Notes: generated by a model from the letters alone, not told the origin. 52,973 nt of DNA from CAZOIA01 sp964579675 (GCA_964579675.1 CAZOIA010000011.1:1-52973), one strand, 5' to 3'. Shown: positions 15,572-24,654, counted from the stretch's first letter. Made by a program: numbers and translations.

Positions 15572-18022
15572 TCACGGCCCACTCGTTGGCAGGCTCTCCA
15601 CCCATATCGGGGAAGACCAGGCCCGGCTGCCGTCCGTCTGGTGCAGGCGGACGTAGAGGTAATGGAACCCTTCAGAGGCAATCTCAGGCTCGTAGGTGAG
15701 GGTGATGCGCCGCCCGGTCTGGGGGAGTCTGGCTTTGACCTCGCCGTCGATGACGATCTCGATCGAGGAGATAGGGGCGGTGCCGCCGGCTTCGATGTGG
15801 ATCGGCGGGAAACAAGGGGCGGTGAAGTGCTCGCCCATCCAGTGATCGCCGGCTCGGACGATGAGTCGGATTTTGTCCATGGCTCCGAAGGTCCGGCGGG
15901 CCTGCATGGCGCGGAAGATCGATTCCCGGGTCCGCTCCTCAGCCCAGACGCCCGCGTAACTGCCGCTCGTCGAGCAATGGTCGCTGCTGGCGATGAACCC
16001 GAAGAGGTACCGGCGGGCCAGCCCTTCATGGGCGTCCCGTTCGATCGAGCGGTCGCGACAGCCCTGGTAGATCTCCAGTAGCGGGCGCCGGGCGTTGTCG
16101 TGGGCGTCCCATGTCTCGGTCTGGAGCGACCGGGGCGGATTGGCGGGGTCTTCGATGGGATCGGTGATCGTCTGATGCGGGATCGTGATCGTGTCGTCGT
16201 CCAACTCCTTCCACAACTGCGGGTGGGGGTAAGTGTGGGGGCGAAGCATGTCCGGCCTCAGTGAGACGACATTGTGATCCTCGCCACCCCGGCTGCGCTC
16301 GTAAGAGAAGAACGGGATAAACCGCGGCTTGAGATCATGGCGTGACACTTGCTTTCGGCAACGCCACCAGAGCTGGCTGAGGGCGTTTCCCCGGGCCAGG
16401 TCGCGGCAGTGGTCTGTGATTCCGAGGAAATCCAGACCGGCCACGTCGATCGCATACCGGTAGGCGTCATCAATCGTGCCGTCGGAGGGCACGAAGCAGA
16501 GCGACAGGTCGGTATGGCGGTGGAGATCGCCGAAGAACAGCTCGTATCGTTTTCCCGCGACGGTGGCCGCCTCAGGCGGCACGGGGGGCTCAGGAGGGGC
16601 GGCAGCGATTGGCTTGTCGGCAGGGGGCGCTGTTTTGACAGCGGCCGGGCCACTGCCGGGGGCTGCGAGAGTCGCCACCACCACGCCGCGGAGAACGTCG
16701 GTCATGCGCCGGTCGGTCCTGCCCGTAGTCCAGGCGACGGCGACGCCGTTACCGTACGGGGTCGCGCCCAGGCTTTGCAGACCGTCGCCCTGGCCCACCT
16801 GGAAGCGATACAGCTTCGAGAAGCCGTCCCCCTGCAGGCAACGGGCGTAGACGCCCCAACCGGCCTCCTGGTGTGTGATCCGCTCGATGCCCAGCCAGGG
16901 GACGTAGTAGTGCCGGTAGAGGATCCAGACGCGACCGCTGTCGTCAATGATGAGCCGGCCGCGCTCATAGAACGCCCCGAGAGCCTTGCCTGCCTCAGCC
17001 GCGTCGGGCCGGGTCAACGCCTGTTCGATCGACGGCATCGGCAGCGGCGCCTTGAGATGCGCGAAGCCGCCGGCCTGATCGAGCAGCCCCAGTCGCAGCC
17101 GGCGGAAGCGGTGCAGCGGGCCACACGTATCACTCATCTCGAAGTAGTGCTTGCCCTTGAGCCGCATGCGCGAGAAGTAGGTTTTGCCCCAGTTGTCGGC
17201 CCCCTCTTCCCAAAGCACCCAGACGCGCCCATCCGTGCCGGCAGCAACCTGGGCCCGGCCCTCGAACGCCGGCGAGGCGGCAATCACGACGATGTCCCGC
17301 CATGCCCCGCCTTGGCATGAGCGTGCATACACGTCGTAGCTGGTGCCGTCATAGCCGTCCCAGACCACATAGACGGTGCCGTCCGGTGCCAGCGCCACGT
17401 CGGGGTGCCAGTCTCCCAGGGTGGACGCATCGCTCAGCACTTGGATCTCCGCGAGCCCGCCTTTGGGCGAGACCTGCCTGGCCAGCACGTCGAATTGGCC
17501 GTTCCGCTCGCCTTGCCAGACGATCCACAGGCCACCATCGGGTGTGGCCGCGGTGCGGTGACGAATGTCCGGGCCCGGGCTGGTGCTGACGTTCACCGTG
17601 CCGCGGAAAAGGGAATTGCCGGGATTGACCTGGGCGAGGAGCACCTCCCATTGCCCATCCATCTGGGCTTCGTAGCTGAGCCAGAGTCTCCCCTCGCTGG
17701 CCGGGGTGATCGTCGGGTTTGCATACTCGCCGGGTTCTGGTGACACGAGTCTCTTGAGTTCTAACTGGTGGTTCACATAGCGGGCCACCCAGACGTGGTC
17801 GCCCTGGCCGGGAAAGAACTCCAGCCACGTGACCCACAGATCGTCGCCCACCCGGGCGATGTCGGCGTCATAGTAGTTGGGATTGTCGAAGACGGTGGCC
17901 GGCACCGTCTCGTCGGCGGCGTCGTAGAAAAAGAACTCGCGCTTCGGCCGCTCGGCAGCGACGGCCACGCCCGCCGACAAGACCCACAGGATTGCAAGAG
18001 CAGCGTTCCTGGAAGCAGTCAT
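15572..18022 (-). CDS. Secreted beta-propeller plus PHP-like (DUF3604-type) protein
   Basis: 816 aa with a signal peptide (about 1-22). Residues 25-470 contain at least five repeats of the form [LVI]WxxWxG...[FY][DE]V-A, for example LWIVWQGERNGQFDVLARQV and VYVVWDGYDGTSYDVYARS, consistent with a beta-propeller. An Ala/Pro-rich linker follows. From about residue 493 comes a PHP/DUF3604-like metallo-hydrolase region: FFGDLHRHTDLS, FLGITDHC, FFSYERS and ITIPHQTI, with the His and Asp residues expected for a polymetal centre. The C-terminus is a beta-rich domain. Related proteins are usually hypothetical. The start has AGAGGA upstream. A periplasmic or extracellular hydrolase is inferred, substrate unknown. 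Confidence 0.85.
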   Translation of the reverse strand: MTASRNAALAILWVLSAGVAVAAERPKREFFFYDAADETVPATVFDNPNYYDADIARVGDDLWVTWLEFFPGQGDHVWVARYVNHQLELKRLVSPEPGEYANPTITPASEGRLWLSYEAQMDGQWEVLLAQVNPGNSLFRGTVNVSTSPGPDIRHRTAATPDGGLWIVWQGERNGQFDVLARQVSPKGGLAEIQVLSDASTLGDWHPDVALAPDGTVYVVWDGYDGTSYDVYARSCQGGAWRDIVVIAASPAFEGRAQVAAGTDGRVWVLWEEGADNWGKTYFSRMRLKGKHYFEMSDTCGPLHRFRRLRLGLLDQAGGFAHLKAPLPMPSIEQALTRPDAAEAGKALGAFYERGRLIIDDSGRVWILYRHYYVPWLGIERITHQEAGWGVYARCLQGDGFSKLYRFQVGQGDGLQSLGATPYGNGVAVAWTTGRTDRRMTDVLRGVVVATLAAPGSGPAAVKTAPPADKPIAAAPPEPPVPPEAATVAGKRYELFFGDLHRHTDLSLCFVPSDGTIDDAYRYAIDVAGLDFLGITDHCRDLARGNALSQLWWRCRKQVSRHDLKPRFIPFFSYERSRGGEDHNVVSLRPDMLRPHTYPHPQLWKELDDDTITIPHQTITDPIEDPANPPRSLQTETWDAHDNARRPLLEIYQGCRDRSIERDAHEGLARRYLFGFIASSDHCSTSGSYAGVWAEERTRESIFRAMQARRTFGAMDKIRLIVRAGDHWMGEHFTAPCFPPIHIEAGGTAPISSIEIVIDGEVKARLPQTGRRITLTYEPEIASEGFHYLYVRLHQTDGSRAWSSPIWVESLPTSGP

Positions 18023-18064
18023 GATAAATCCTCTTCTGAGCCGGCGGCCCGGATTGTACCGTGA

Positions 18065-18451
18065 TCAGTCCGCCTTGTCCTGCGGTTCGACGCTGCTGGG
18101 CGGCTTGACGTCCGCGGGCCGGAAGGGCGTACCGCACTCGGGGCAGCGGTTGCGGCTGGCCCCGGTCAGATCGTAGCCGCACTCATGGCAGTAGGGCCGG
18201 TTGCCGGGGATGGCCTTGTTCACGATCCATTCACCACCGAAGAACAGGTAGAGCCCGAATCCCGCCTCAAGGAACCAGCAAGACAGCAGGATGATCGTCC
18301 CCCAGCCCCAAAAGACTCCCACCCATCTGCCCTGTGCCGTCAACTGATAGATGAAACTGATCAACTGGGATAGGCCGCGCGCCGCCCCGGTGGCGAACAC
18401 CAACACGCCGATCGCCTTGAGCAACAACCGGAACAGCGTTTTGTACTTCAT
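18065..18451 (-). CDS. Small membrane protein with C-terminal zinc ribbon
   Basis: 128 aa. Two hydrophobic segments (about 9-33 and 46-70) are followed by a cytoplasmic zinc ribbon CHECGYDLTGASRNRCPECG near residues 88-110. This CxxCGYDLxG...CPxCG ribbon is a common tail on planctomycete membrane proteins. A Pro-rich hydrophilic end completes it. AAAGGG precedes the start. It ends 42 bp ahead of the DUF3604-type gene on the same strand and may be cotranscribed with it. Function unknown. Confidence 0.75.
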   Translation of the reverse strand: MKYKTLFRLLLKAIGVLVFATGAARGLSQLISFIYQLTAQGRWVGVFWGWGTIILLSCWFLEAGFGLYLFFGGEWIVNKAIPGNRPYCHECGYDLTGASRNRCPECGTPFRPADVKPPSSVEPQDKAD

Positions 18452-18605
18452 GACGTGCCCTTTCTATCTGACCGAGGCGAAGGTGGCGAACCGGAGTGCA
18501 GCCAGTTTCGCCGCATTCTCCCGATATGCCCATCGCGTGCCCGGTCAGGTGGGGTATGGCGACGCAGGCCGGTCCGCGTTTTGGGCGGGAGGGTGAGCGC
18601 CGGCG

Positions 18606-18977
18606 TCAACCGGCGGTGGTGATGCCGAAGGTGGCCAGTGCCTTCTCCTCATCGTCGCAGAACGTGAACATCTTGTTGAGCCGGGTGATCTTGAAAACTT
18701 TTCTCAGGTCCTTCCGCACACCGCACAGGACGACCTGCCCCCTGATCTGATCGGCCTTCTTCCGCAGCGTGATCAGGACCCCGAGGGCGGACGAGGAGAG
18801 GAGCTTCACGTTCGAGAAGTCGAGAACCAGCTTCTTGCGACCCTTTCGATCCACCAGTTCGTAGAGCTGCTCGCCGATCTGCTCGACCTGAACGGCGTCG
18901 AGAATGGAGGCGTCGTTGAAATTGACGATGGTGACGTCGCGGATGGGATGGATGAGCAGTCGTGCGGGAGCGGGCAT
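18606..18977 (-). CDS. STAS-domain anti-sigma-factor antagonist-like protein
   Basis: 123 aa, a single STAS domain (SpoIIAA/RsbV type). It has VTIVNFNDASILD, KKLVLDFSNVKLLSSSALGVLITLRKKA with the serine cluster S61-S63 at the regulatory phosphorylation site, and VVLCGVRKDLRKVFKITRLNKMF. It would bind an anti-sigma kinase when unphosphorylated. No RsbW-type kinase or sigma factor is adjacent. It follows the response-regulator gene on the same strand after 130 bp, so it may belong to the tail of the hydrogenase transcript. Confidence 0.9.
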   Translation of the reverse strand: MPAPARLLIHPIRDVTIVNFNDASILDAVQVEQIGEQLYELVDRKGRKKLVLDFSNVKLLSSSALGVLITLRKKADQIRGQVVLCGVRKDLRKVFKITRLNKMFTFCDDEEKALATFGITTAG

Positions 18978-19107
18978 CGTTTACCTCTCTCACTCAGGGC
19001 GCCCAATGAAGCCGGCTGCGAGCACCAGGGATTGTAAGCGAGGGACAGCCTTTTTCGAGTCCACCGGTACGGCTTCGCACGGCCAGGCCGCGCTTGCCCA
19101 TGCCAGC

Positions 19108-19482
19108 CTACTTCAGCTTTGTTCTCAGGATGGTGAGCAGGTGGTGGTGGTCTATAGGCTTCTGAAACACGCCGGCCAACCCGAGGTCGGCGTAGTCGGT
19201 GCTCATGGCCAGGTCGTCCCCGATGGAGCTGAGCAGGTAAATCGGGGCCTGGTTGCCGAGCGCCATCAGCTCCCTGACAAAGCCGGTGCCAGCGTCAACC
19301 TCCTCCATCATCAGGTCCACGATGATGAGCTCCGGCTTGGCTTGTTTGTATGCCCTGAGCCCCTCTTCGGCGCTGCGGGCCTCGACCATCTGGTAACCGT
19401 TGGCTTCGAGGACGACCCGCATGGAGTCGAGGAAATCCGGGTCATCGTCGAGACACAGGATTACGTGTTTTGGCTCTTGCAT
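19108..19482 (-). CDS. Single-domain response regulator
   Basis: 124 aa, receiver domain only: acidic pocket D12-D14, phospho-acceptor D56 (IIVDLMM) and K108 (FQKPID). There is no output domain, so it must act by protein contact. Its start overlaps the last 22 bp of the hydrogenase protease gene and has GAGGA 6 nt upstream, so translation is probably coupled to the hox operon. This suggests a signalling step linked to hydrogenase expression. No partner histidine kinase lies in the window. Confidence 0.92.
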   Translation of the reverse strand: MQEPKHVILCLDDDPDFLDSMRVVLEANGYQMVEARSAEEGLRAYKQAKPELIIVDLMMEEVDAGTGFVRELMALGNQAPIYLLSSIGDDLAMSTDYADLGLAGVFQKPIDHHHLLTILRTKLK

Positions 19483-20006
19483 GTTTCATCCTCGAGGGAA
19501 GGTGAGGCATCTCCCACCCGGCGCCCCCGGCCGCGGCCGGCAGCCTCCCGGAATGTGCCTCGGCGTAACACCGGCTCAAGGAACGCCAGGGCTGACGCCA
19601 GATTCGCCCGGGCCCGTCGGGACAAGGATTCGCCGAACTCGTTGAAGGCGTATCCGCGGATGCCGAGGACATAACCTTCCGTCCGGGCCCCGAAAAGCTC
19701 GCGGGCCAGGGCCAGGACCGCCGGGGGGTCGAGGCAGTGGCTGGTGAAGCTCAGAGCCCGTTGCGGCTCGATGCGGCGAAACGCGAAAGGCTCAGGACCG
19801 GCGACGGCGGCATCGGCGAACACGACCACCTCGTGGCGACTGGCCGCCTCGGCATTCTCGACGGTCAACTGATAGTCCGCGTCAACCGTCAGGCCGGGGA
19901 TATTCAGCTTCTCGACGGCATCGGCCAAGGCGGGCCCCAGGCCGTCGTCCAAGCGGCCCGGATTGCCGTACGCGATCAGCAGGGCTCTGCCGGTGCTTTG
20001 CGTCAT
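19461..20006 (-). CDS. hoxW: [NiFe]-hydrogenase maturation protease
   Basis: 181 aa. It belongs to the HycI/HyaD family of endopeptidases that remove the C-terminal extension of the large subunit after nickel insertion. Visible features are GNPGRLDDGLGP (D15/D16 region, nickel-sensing acidic residue), VVFADAAVAG and the SHCLDP His motif. The last ~35 residues are a polar extension that overlaps the response-regulator gene. It starts 3 bp after the end of hoxH, as expected for the protease dedicated to that subunit, which still carries a 25-residue tail after its last ligand motif. Confidence 0.92.
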   Translation of the reverse strand: MTQSTGRALLIAYGNPGRLDDGLGPALADAVEKLNIPGLTVDADYQLTVENAEAASRHEVVVFADAAVAGPEPFAFRRIEPQRALSFTSHCLDPPAVLALARELFGARTEGYVLGIRGYAFNEFGESLSRRARANLASALAFLEPVLRRGTFREAAGRGRGRRVGDASPSLEDETCKSQNT

Positions 20007-20009
20007 GTT

Positions 20010-21452
20010 TTACCCTCGGCTCCGGGTGTCGAGCAAGCGTCCCTGGGAGTCCAGCAACTCGATCGTCAGAGGCATTTGCCCCAGGGCGTGCGTGGCGCAG
20101 GACAGGCACGGGTCGTACGCTCGGATGGCCACCTCGATGTGGTTCAGCAGCGCTTCGGTGATCTCGGTGCCGGAGAGATAGTCGTCGGCCACCTTTTGGA
20201 CCGCCCGGTTCATCGGCTCATTGTTGTTGGTCGTCGCGACGATCAGGTTGGCCATCGTGACCTGGTCGTCCTGGTTGACGCGGTAGTGGTGGAAGAGGGT
20301 GCCCCGCGGCGCCTCGAGCAGCCCGACCGCCTCCTCTTGCCGGTCGCCCTTGACCAGAAGATCCTGGCCCTGGAGGTCCGGATCGTGCAGCAACTGTTCG
20401 ATCTTCTCCATCGAGTGCAGCAGTTCGATCATGCGGGCCCAGTGGTAGGCCATGGTGACGTTGTTGGGCTTCCCATCGGTAAGAGCCATGAACTCCTGCC
20501 GGGCCGTTTCAGCCTCGGGCGTGTCGATGAAGTCGGCGGTGTTGAGCCGGGCCAATGGGCCCACGCGATACCAGCCCTCCTCCGGTCCGATGGACTTTAT
20601 GAACGGGAACTTCATGTAGGACCAGTCCCGGACCTCCTCGGCGATGTATTCCAGGTAGTCCCGGCCATCAACCTGGTCGAAGATCGTGTCCCCTTGGGCA
20701 TCGATTGCCCGGAGATTGCCGTCATACAGGTCCATGGCGCCGTCCTGGCGGATGATCGACAGATGGTTCGAGGGGAAGGAGCCGAAGGGCTGAAGCTTCT
20801 CCAGGTTCTCCACGGTGTGGTCTTTGGCGATCTTGACGGCCGCCCGCGCCCAATCGAGCATCTGATCGAGGCCTTCGAGCAGGACGTCCCGCTCCTGGAT
20901 AGACAGATTCTTGTTGATGCCGCCGGGAATCGCGCCGGTTCCGTGGATCTTCTTGCCGGCGGTGGCCCGGATGACTTCCTGTCCGAACTTGCGCAGCATC
21001 ACGCCCTGCACCGCGAGATCGGGGAACCTGGCCGCCACGCCGATGATGTTGCGGGTGGCCGGATCACCATCGAAGCCGAACAGAAGGTCCGGTGAACACA
21101 GGTGGAAGAAGTGCAGCGCATGCGATTGCAGGATCTGGCCGTAATGCATGAGCCGCCGCATCTTCTCGGCGGTGGGGGTGAGCTTCTCGCCGCCCACGAT
21201 ACGGTCCATCGCCTTGGCCGCGGCGAGGTGGTGGCTGACCGGACAGATCCCGCACAACCGCTGAACCAGCACCGGGACTTCCCAGAAAGGCCGGCCCTGG
21301 ATGAAACGCTCGAAACCGCGGAACTCGACGATGTGGAGTCGGGCCTGCTTCACCCGGTTCTCCTCGTCGAGCAGGATCGATACCTTGCCGTGTCCCTCGA
21401 CGCGGGTTACGGGTTCAATCACGACCCTTTTCATGCCGTTCGTGGCGACCAT
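20010..21452 (-). CDS. hoxH: [NiFe]-hydrogenase large subunit (group 3, HoxH-like)
   Basis: 480 aa. It holds the Ni-Fe(CN)2CO site: L1 motif RLCGICPVSHH (C67/C70) and L2 motif DPCLSCATH (C449/C452, His455), followed by a 25-residue peptide to be cleaved by HoxW. The N-terminal IEPVTRVEGHG is typical. Together with HoxY and the diaphorase subunits HoxEF/HoxU, the layout matches bidirectional NAD(P)-linked group 3d enzymes, which are cytoplasmic and oxidise or evolve H2. It lies 20 bp after hoxY. Confidence 0.95.
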   Translation of the reverse strand: MVATNGMKRVVIEPVTRVEGHGKVSILLDEENRVKQARLHIVEFRGFERFIQGRPFWEVPVLVQRLCGICPVSHHLAAAKAMDRIVGGEKLTPTAEKMRRLMHYGQILQSHALHFFHLCSPDLLFGFDGDPATRNIIGVAARFPDLAVQGVMLRKFGQEVIRATAGKKIHGTGAIPGGINKNLSIQERDVLLEGLDQMLDWARAAVKIAKDHTVENLEKLQPFGSFPSNHLSIIRQDGAMDLYDGNLRAIDAQGDTIFDQVDGRDYLEYIAEEVRDWSYMKFPFIKSIGPEEGWYRVGPLARLNTADFIDTPEAETARQEFMALTDGKPNNVTMAYHWARMIELLHSMEKIEQLLHDPDLQGQDLLVKGDRQEEAVGLLEAPRGTLFHHYRVNQDDQVTMANLIVATTNNNEPMNRAVQKVADDYLSGTEITEALLNHIEVAIRAYDPCLSCATHALGQMPLTIELLDSQGRLLDTRSRG

Positions 21453-21472
21453 TATCGTACTCCGATCCGCAC

Positions 21473-22018
21473 TCAGTCGTATTTGATCAGCTCGTAAGGC
21501 AACTCAATCGGCTTGTCGTTCAGCAAGGCAACCAGCACCTCCCATATCGCGTCCGCCGGGGGCGGGCAGCCGGGGAGGTGATAGTCGATCTTGACCACCT
21601 CGTGGCAGGGATAGACCTTGTCGAGCAGCAGAGGGATCTCCGGGTCGTTCGGGATCAAACGACGAGAGTTGTGCACCGACGGGCCGTTCAAGTAGGCCTC
21701 TTCCAGGCATTCCTTCAGCGGGATCGTATTGCGCAACGCGGGGATTCCGCCCATGGTGGCGCAGTCGCCGACGGAGACCAGAATGTCGCAGTGCTTGCGG
21801 AACTCCTGCAGTACACGGACGTTCTCCTCATTGGCGCACCCGCCTTCGATGAGTCCGATCCGGCACCGGCCGGTGAACTCCTTGATATCGTCGATCGGCG
21901 ACTTGTCGAAATCGACGAGCTCGATCAGCTTCAGGATGCGATCGTCAATGTCCAACAGAGACATGTGACACCCGAAGCAGCCGGCCAGGGATGTGGTTGC
22001 GATTCTCGGTTTGGGCAT
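21473..22018 (-). CDS. hoxY: [NiFe]-hydrogenase small subunit (HoxY-like)
   Basis: 181 aa from the ATG at 22018, with GAGG 9 nt upstream; an in-frame GTG at 22033 would overlap hoxU by 4 bp. The four ligands of the proximal [4Fe-4S] cluster are in the expected contexts: LAGCFGCHMS, EGGCANEEN, GDCATMGG and LPGCPPPAD. It is a short small subunit without signal peptide or extra clusters, as in cytoplasmic group 3 enzymes. It passes electrons between HoxH and the HoxU cluster chain. Confidence 0.93.
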   Translation of the reverse strand: MPKPRIATTSLAGCFGCHMSLLDIDDRILKLIELVDFDKSPIDDIKEFTGRCRIGLIEGGCANEENVRVLQEFRKHCDILVSVGDCATMGGIPALRNTIPLKECLEEAYLNGPSVHNSRRLIPNDPEIPLLLDKVYPCHEVVKIDYHLPGCPPPADAIWEVLVALLNDKPIELPYELIKYD

Positions 22019-22029
22019 GATGTATTTCC

Positions 22030-22749
22030 TCACTCGCTTCCGGCGGCCTGCCGGGCCTCAATGTCCGAGCCGATCGGCTTGTGGTCGTAATCGCGCCTGC
22101 CAATGGGAACGGCATAACCGACGCGCTTCTTCAAGATGGCGCCGACCGGGCAGACCGAAACCGCCTCGTCGGTCACGTCGATGTCCGTATCCCTAAGATT
22201 GGCCTCTGCGTTGACGGCGACCTTCCGGTGCGGCCCCCGCCCCACGAACTGGAAGACATTCTTGCCGTCCAGGTCGCGGGAGGCGCGAATGCAACGGGCA
22301 CACAGGATGCAACGGTCGTGGTCAATCAGGATGTCGGGGTGCGAGGCATCCAGGTCACGTTTCGGGAACAGGTAGGGGTGTTTCGGTGCGGTGATGCCGA
22401 ACCGATAGGCCAGGGCCTGCAGCTCGCAGTTCCCGCTCTTCTCGCAGAACATGCAGAAATGGTTGCCTTCGACGAACAGCATTTCTATCAGGTCGCGTCG
22501 CAAGCGAAGAATCTCCTCGGTGTCGTTCTCAACGACCATGCCGGGCATAATGGGTTGGGTGCAGGCGGCCTGCGGGCGGCCGTTGGCGATCACGGTGCAG
22601 ACCCGGCACGCCCCGTAGGGAGCCAGACCGTTCCGGGAGCACAGGCGGGGAATGTAGATGCCTGCTTCGTCAGCGGCCTCCATGATGGTCTGCCCGGGGC
22701 AGCCCTGGATCTCGACCCCGTCGATCATGAATGTGACGGTCTTACTCAT
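22030..22749 (-). CDS. hoxU: Hydrogenase diaphorase iron-sulfur subunit (HoxU-like)
   Basis: 239 aa, equivalent to the N-terminal part of NuoG. In order: a plant-type [2Fe-2S] domain (CSRNG...GACRVCTV...AACTQP), the HxCxxCxxxxxC motif (NHFCMFCEKSGNCELQ) for the His/Cys3 [4Fe-4S] cluster, and a [4Fe-4S] site CILCARCIRA...VSVCPVGAI. It lacks the second ferredoxin-type site and any molybdopterin domain. It links the FMN subunit to the hydrogenase dimer. 20 bp separate it from the HoxEF gene. Confidence 0.93.
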   Translation of the reverse strand: MSKTVTFMIDGVEIQGCPGQTIMEAADEAGIYIPRLCSRNGLAPYGACRVCTVIANGRPQAACTQPIMPGMVVENDTEEILRLRRDLIEMLFVEGNHFCMFCEKSGNCELQALAYRFGITAPKHPYLFPKRDLDASHPDILIDHDRCILCARCIRASRDLDGKNVFQFVGRGPHRKVAVNAEANLRDTDIDVTDEAVSVCPVGAILKKRVGYAVPIGRRDYDHKPIGSDIEARQAAGSE

Positions 22750-22769
22750 GCAACATCCCTTTTCTACTT

Positions 22770-24605
22770 CTACGCGTCGAAAAGCACGGACCGCCGTCCG
22801 GTGATCTCCCTGGACTCGCTCAGCGCCGCCTGTACGTCAAAAGAGGGTTGGAATGCCTCCTCCTGCTCCGTCACTAACGCCTCGTACGCGGGCCGGAAGT
22901 TTTTCAACGTAGACAGAATGGGATTCGGCGACGTCTGCCCGAGCCCGCACCGGCTGGTTGTCTTGACCGTCTCGCCGAGCTGTTGCAGATAGTCCAGATC
23001 GGCCGGCTCGCCCTTGCCCTGGATAATCTGCTCCAGCCGTTGCTTCAGCAGGACGTTCCCGACTCGGCACGGCGTGCAGTAGCCGCAGCTCTCCTCGATG
23101 AAGAAGTCCATGAACTCGGCGGCGACCGCGAGCACGTGGCGATCCGGGCCGAAAACCATGATCGACCCGCCGGTGGCCAGGTCGTCGTAGCAGATGGTCC
23201 GGTGGAATTCCCCGGGTGCGACCATCTGGCCGCTCGGCCCGCCGACCTGCACGGCAATGGCGTCTGCGGCCCCGGCCAGCCTGAGCACCTCGCGGAGTTG
23301 GATGCCGAACGGCAGCTCATACACCCCGGGACTCATGCAATCGCCGGCCACGCTGAGCAACTTCGTACCCGGGCTGCCCTTGGAGCCAAACTGAGCGAAC
23401 CACCCCGGGCCCTTCTCCAGGATCCGAGCCACACAGCAAAATGTCTCCACATTGTTGACCGTCGTGGGCATTCCCAGATAGCCCTTCCGGGCCGGGAACG
23501 GCGGGCGATTCTTCGGATCGCCCCGCAGGCCCTCGCACGAGCTGATAAGGGCGGTCTCCTCCCCGCAGATGTAAGAGCCGGCACCCATCTGGATGCGAAT
23601 GTCGAAGTTGAACCCCTGTTTCCCGCAGACGTTGTCTCCGAGTAGCCCCTTGCTGCGGTGTTCAGCAAGGACGTGCTCCAGGAAGCGGCGCAGATAGGCG
23701 TACTCGCCTCGGAGGTAGACGACGCCCTTGCTGCTGCCGATGGCGTAACCGGCGATGGCCATGCCCTCGAACAGGAGGTCCGGGCGCTCGGTGAGAATGA
23801 CGCGATCCTTGAACGTGCCCGGCTCACCTTCGTCGGCATTGCACAGGACGTAGCGTTCCTCGCCGGGAGCGGCCCGGGTGAACTCCCATTTCATACCAGT
23901 GGGGAAGCCGGCCCCACCCCGGCCGCGGAGGCGGGCTGTCTTCACGTAGCGAATCACCTCGGCCGGACTCATCGCCACCGCCTTGCCGATCGCTTCGCCG
24001 GGCGACATCTCGGCAAGGATCACCGGACCCACCTTGCGGATGTTGTTCGCCACCATCGCCTGCACCAGCTCATGGGCGTTGTTGCCGCCGCCCAGGTTGT
24101 GCACCAGCCGCCGCGGATCCAGATGCTTCTTCAGATTCCGCGTGATCTCCCAGGCGGAGTCGCTGGAGAGGTGGGTGACCACCACGTCGTTGACCAGCGC
24201 TGCGGGGGCCTGGTCGCACATGCCGATGCAGGGCGTGTATTCGAGCGAGATTGCGCCGTCGGGCGTCGTCTGCCCGAAGTTGATGCCCAACGCGGCGGAG
24301 AAAGCGTTGGCAACCCGCCTGCACCCGTGCATCTTGTCGATGATGCCGTTGCACAGGCGGATGACGATTTTGCCCTTCGGCGTCTTCGACAGGAAGGCGT
24401 AGAACGAGACCACACTCTCGACCTCCACGCGGTGGGTGCCGACCTCTCTGGCGATCAGGTCCATCGCCTGGCTGGGAACGCACCCGAACCTGTCCTGCAC
24501 CGCCCGGACAATGTCCACCATCCGCGTGCGGTCGTTGCCGCAGGCCTCGCAGATTTCCTTGATGGCCACCTCGAGGGCCTCAGTGATGCCGAGCGTCTCA
24601 TTCAT
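22770..24605 (-). CDS. hoxF: Fused NADH-dehydrogenase-like hydrogenase subunit (HoxE+HoxF)
   Basis: 611 aa. Residues 1-165 resemble HoxE/NuoE (thioredoxin-fold [2Fe-2S]) and the rest is HoxF/NuoF. The NuoE-type cysteines are C85, C95, C126 and C130: the second pair is the usual CxxxC, but the first is Cx9C instead of Cx4C. The NuoF part has the FMN/NADH glycine loop RGRGGAGFPTGMKW, YICGEETALI, and the ESCGYCTPCR...TSRCGLGQ ligands of a [4Fe-4S] cluster. It ends soon after, without the extra ferredoxin domains of bifurcating HydB, so simple NAD(P)H coupling is likelier. First gene of the hox operon. GAGG lies 8 nt before the ATG. Confidence 0.93.
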   Translation of the reverse strand: MNETLGITEALEVAIKEICEACGNDRTRMVDIVRAVQDRFGCVPSQAMDLIAREVGTHRVEVESVVSFYAFLSKTPKGKIVIRLCNGIIDKMHGCRRVANAFSAALGINFGQTTPDGAISLEYTPCIGMCDQAPAALVNDVVVTHLSSDSAWEITRNLKKHLDPRRLVHNLGGGNNAHELVQAMVANNIRKVGPVILAEMSPGEAIGKAVAMSPAEVIRYVKTARLRGRGGAGFPTGMKWEFTRAAPGEERYVLCNADEGEPGTFKDRVILTERPDLLFEGMAIAGYAIGSSKGVVYLRGEYAYLRRFLEHVLAEHRSKGLLGDNVCGKQGFNFDIRIQMGAGSYICGEETALISSCEGLRGDPKNRPPFPARKGYLGMPTTVNNVETFCCVARILEKGPGWFAQFGSKGSPGTKLLSVAGDCMSPGVYELPFGIQLREVLRLAGAADAIAVQVGGPSGQMVAPGEFHRTICYDDLATGGSIMVFGPDRHVLAVAAEFMDFFIEESCGYCTPCRVGNVLLKQRLEQIIQGKGEPADLDYLQQLGETVKTTSRCGLGQTSPNPILSTLKNFRPAYEALVTEQEEAFQPSFDVQAALSESREITGRRSVLFDA

Positions 24606-24654
24606 TGCGATACCTCGACTGTGATTCGAGCCGTCGGCTCCGTCCCACCGATCA

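Noticed and set aside
19461..24605. Electron-bifurcating hydrogenase
   Set aside because: The NuoF-like subunit ends shortly after its [4Fe-4S] motif and lacks the extra C-terminal ferredoxin domains of bifurcating HydB; the set matches NAD-linked HoxEFUYH better.
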